Origin: Sphingomonas sp. AOB5
GTDB taxonomy: Bacteria; Pseudomonadota; Alphaproteobacteria; Sphingomonadales; Sphingomonadaceae
NCBI RefSeq assembly: GCF_029433115.1
Contig: NZ_JARNTV010000003.1
Span: 62,001-126,000, forward strand
Length of the DNA: 64,000 bases
Direction: 5' to 3'
Shown: positions 62,643 to 64,000 of the stretch, one piece after another
Layout of the letters: the number at the start of each line of letters is the position of its first letter
Position numbering within the stretch: the first letter of the stretch is position 1
Program-made: the position numbers and the translations under genes
Notes under the pieces: generated by a model
Seen by the model: the letters and a program-made list of their open reading frames with translations, nothing else
Databases searched by the model: none
What the model was told of the DNA's origin: nothing

Positions 62643-63098
62643 TCAGCCGGCCTTCGCCAGCGCCGCTTCGATCTCGGAGACCGGATGCTTGGTCAGGTCC
62701 TTGTCGATCTCGCCCGCGATCCGGTCGCTCACTTCCTTGTGATAATGCTTGCGCAGCTCGCCCAGCGTCTTGGGCGGTGCAACGATGATCAGCGATTCGA
62801 AATCGTTGCGCAGCGCGCGCTCCTTCAGCAGTTCCGCGGTCTCGGCGGCGAAGCGGTCTTCCTCCAGCTGGTGGAAATCGACCTCCTCCATATTGCCGCC
62901 GCCCCATGCGCCGCCCGAGGTGCGCGTACCCATCGCCCCGCCGGCCAGATCGGTCGCCTGTTCGGAATGCGACGGGTTCTGATCGACCCGCTTCTTCTCG
63001 ATCTGAAGATTGGGATATTCGGCATCGCCTTCGTTGCGGAAGAACAGCATCTTCCGGCCATCGGCGACGACGACAAAGGCGTTATGGGGTACCCGCAT
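62643..63098 (-). CDS. Host-attachment family protein (baeRF-like)
   Basis: Protein of 151 residues of the family annotated as required for attachment to host cells, related to archaeal/bacterial eRF1-like (baeRF) proteins. Marks are HNAFVVVADGRKMLFFRNEGD at the start, the Asn/Gly-rich linker (TRTSGGAWGGGNMEEVDFH) and the C-terminal FESLIIVAPPKTLGELRKHYHKEVSDRIAGEIDKDLTKHP. ATG 63098 has AGGAG eight bases upstream. The true role is unclear, since most bearers are free-living. It is divergent from serS. Confidence 0.85.
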   Translation of the reverse strand: MRVPHNAFVVVADGRKMLFFRNEGDAEYPNLQIEKKRVDQNPSHSEQATDLAGGAMGTRTSGGAWGGGNMEEVDFHQLEEDRFAAETAELLKERALRNDFESLIIVAPPKTLGELRKHYHKEVSDRIAGEIDKDLTKHPVSEIEAALAKAG

Positions 63099-63243
63099 GA
63101 CAGATCTCCTATTCGGTTCTGCCACTATAACGGGTGGGGACGACGACGGTTGCGGCTCCCCCAGGCTACCCCATACCGCCGCGCATCTACCGACCGCAAA
63201 GCCGGGTTGCGCCCACCGCCGCCCCCGCTAATACGCCAAGCCG
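63099..63243. promoter_or_regulatory. Divergent promoter region of host-attachment gene and serS
   Basis: A 145-base gap holding both promoters. I see no T-box, tRNA or strong dyad in it. Confidence 0.3.
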
Positions 63244-64000
63244 ATGCATGACATTCGCTCAATTCGGGAAAAACCCGCAGATTTCGACGCTGGCCTCGCC
63301 CGCCGCGGTCTCGAACCGATGGCCGGGGACCTGGTCGCGCTCGACGAAAAGCGCCGTGCGCTGATCCACGAGATCCAGCTCGGCCAGGCCCGCCGCAACG
63401 AAGCGTCGAAGGCGATCGGCGCAGCCAAGGCGCAGAAGGACGAAGCCACCGCCGCATCGCTGATGGCCGAAGTCGCGACGCTGAAGGAGCGCTTGCCCGC
63501 GCTGGAAATCGACGAGAAGACGCTGGGCGACGACCTGACCGCGCGCCTGGCCGCAATCCCCAATCTGCCGCTGGCCGACGTACCGGTGGGCGGCGGCGAG
63601 GACGACAATGCGCTGATGCACGAACGCGGCGCGCGCACCGAATTTTCCTTCGACGCGAAGGAGCATGACTCGATCGGCCCGGCGCTCGGCCTCGATTTCG
63701 AGACCGGCGCGCTGCTCGCCGGATCGCGCTTCACCTTCCTACGCGGTTCCGCCGCGAAGCTGCACCGCGCGCTCGGCCAGTTCATGCTGGATACGCTGAC
63801 CCGCGAGCATGGCTTCGAGGAATGCGTGGTGCCGCTGATGGTCCGCGACGAAGTGATGTTCGGCACCGGCCAGCTGCCCAAGTTCGCCGAGGACAGCTTC
63901 CAGACCACCGATGGCCGCTGGCTGATCCCGACCAGCGAAGTGAGCCTCACCAACGCGATCCGCGAGCAGATCCTGCCCGAGCATGCCCTGCCGCTGCGCT
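63244..64000 (+). CDS. serS: Seryl-tRNA synthetase (3' truncated by window edge)
   Basis: Class II aminoacyl-tRNA synthetase that charges tRNA-Ser. The visible 252 residues start with HDIRSIREKPADFDAGLARRG, the standard start of the family, and comprise the N-terminal antiparallel coiled coil (about 25-100: ALIHEIQLGQARRNEASKAIGAAKAQKDE, then LMAEVATLKERLPALE), the linker IPNLPLADVPVG and the opening of the catalytic domain with motif 1 (FEECVVPLMVRDEVMFGTGQLPKF) and LIPTSEVSLTN. Motifs 2 and 3 are beyond the right edge. Confidence 0.95.
   Translation, partial: MHDIRSIREKPADFDAGLARRGLEPMAGDLVALDEKRRALIHEIQLGQARRNEASKAIGAAKAQKDEATAASLMAEVATLKERLPALEIDEKTLGDDLTARLAAIPNLPLADVPVGGGEDDNALMHERGARTEFSFDAKEHDSIGPALGLDFETGALLAGSRFTFLRGSAAKLHRALGQFMLDTLTREHGFEECVVPLMVRDEVMFGTGQLPKFAEDSFQTTDGRWLIPTSEVSLTNAIREQILPEHALPLR

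Noticed and set aside
63099..63243. T-box or tRNA-like leader before serS
   Set aside because: No tRNA-like fold or T-box consensus was visible.

Overview
The window is a GC-rich chromosomal segment that reads as a sphingomonad (Alphaproteobacteria, Sphingomonadales). Reasons: an RcdA-type DUF1465 gene, a DksA that keeps only one of the four zinc cysteines, a host-attachment-protein gene beside serS, several large TonB-dependent receptors in a sugar locus, many ATGA/GTGA start-stop overlaps, and GCCGGAG-type inverted repeats. Genus and species cannot be fixed from the sequence alone. I saw no tRNA, rRNA, CRISPR array, insertion sequence or prophage.

Layout. 1-3.1 kb: the 3' part of a tannase/feruloyl esterase gene and a convergent Tat-exported PhoD phosphatase. 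3.2-7.6 kb: an alcohol/aldehyde oxidation unit (aldehyde dehydrogenase, AdhP, DUF779) with a divergent GAF-Fis regulator that lacks the AAA+ domain. 7.6-15.8 kb: a NarL-type regulator and a large propeller-type sensor kinase, then a short-chain dehydrogenase and a four-gene run (Tat-exported VOC protein, carotenoid-cleavage-type oxygenase, secreted ABM protein, secreted alpha/beta hydrolase). 16.1-24.5 kb: a two-component system, a MipA/OmpV porin and a tripartite RND pump. 24.4-33.3 kb: a DsbA-like protein and a full kdpFABCDE potassium operon led by two extra small membrane proteins. 33.3-37.2 kb: a PepSY membrane protein with a His/Met-rich segment, a TonB receptor and a DUF2946 protein (a probable metal-uptake group). 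37.3-38.4 kb: a YcaQ/AlkZ-type glycosylase.

38.5-55 kb is the most coherent locus: GH29 alpha-L-fucosidase and FucP permease; TonB receptor, GH35 beta-galactosidase and GH31 alpha-xylosidase; a flavin-dependent halogenase-like gene; then L-fuconate dehydratase, mutarotase, aldo/keto reductase, SDR and an IclR regulator. The three glycosidases match the outside-in order of the fucosylated xyloglucan side chain (Fuc-Gal-Xyl), and the dehydrogenases and dehydratase match non-phosphorylative L-fucose oxidation. The lactonase and the final cleavage enzyme are not present in the window.

55-64 kb is housekeeping: small membrane proteins, gamma carbonic anhydrase, nitronate monooxygenase, rcdA, a divergent pair of DUF465 genes, PilZ, dksA, a long Ser/Thr/Gly-rich protein with a PEP-CTERM-like tail, a host-attachment family protein, and the start of serS. 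This part holds several striking inverted repeats, including one with 34-base arms.
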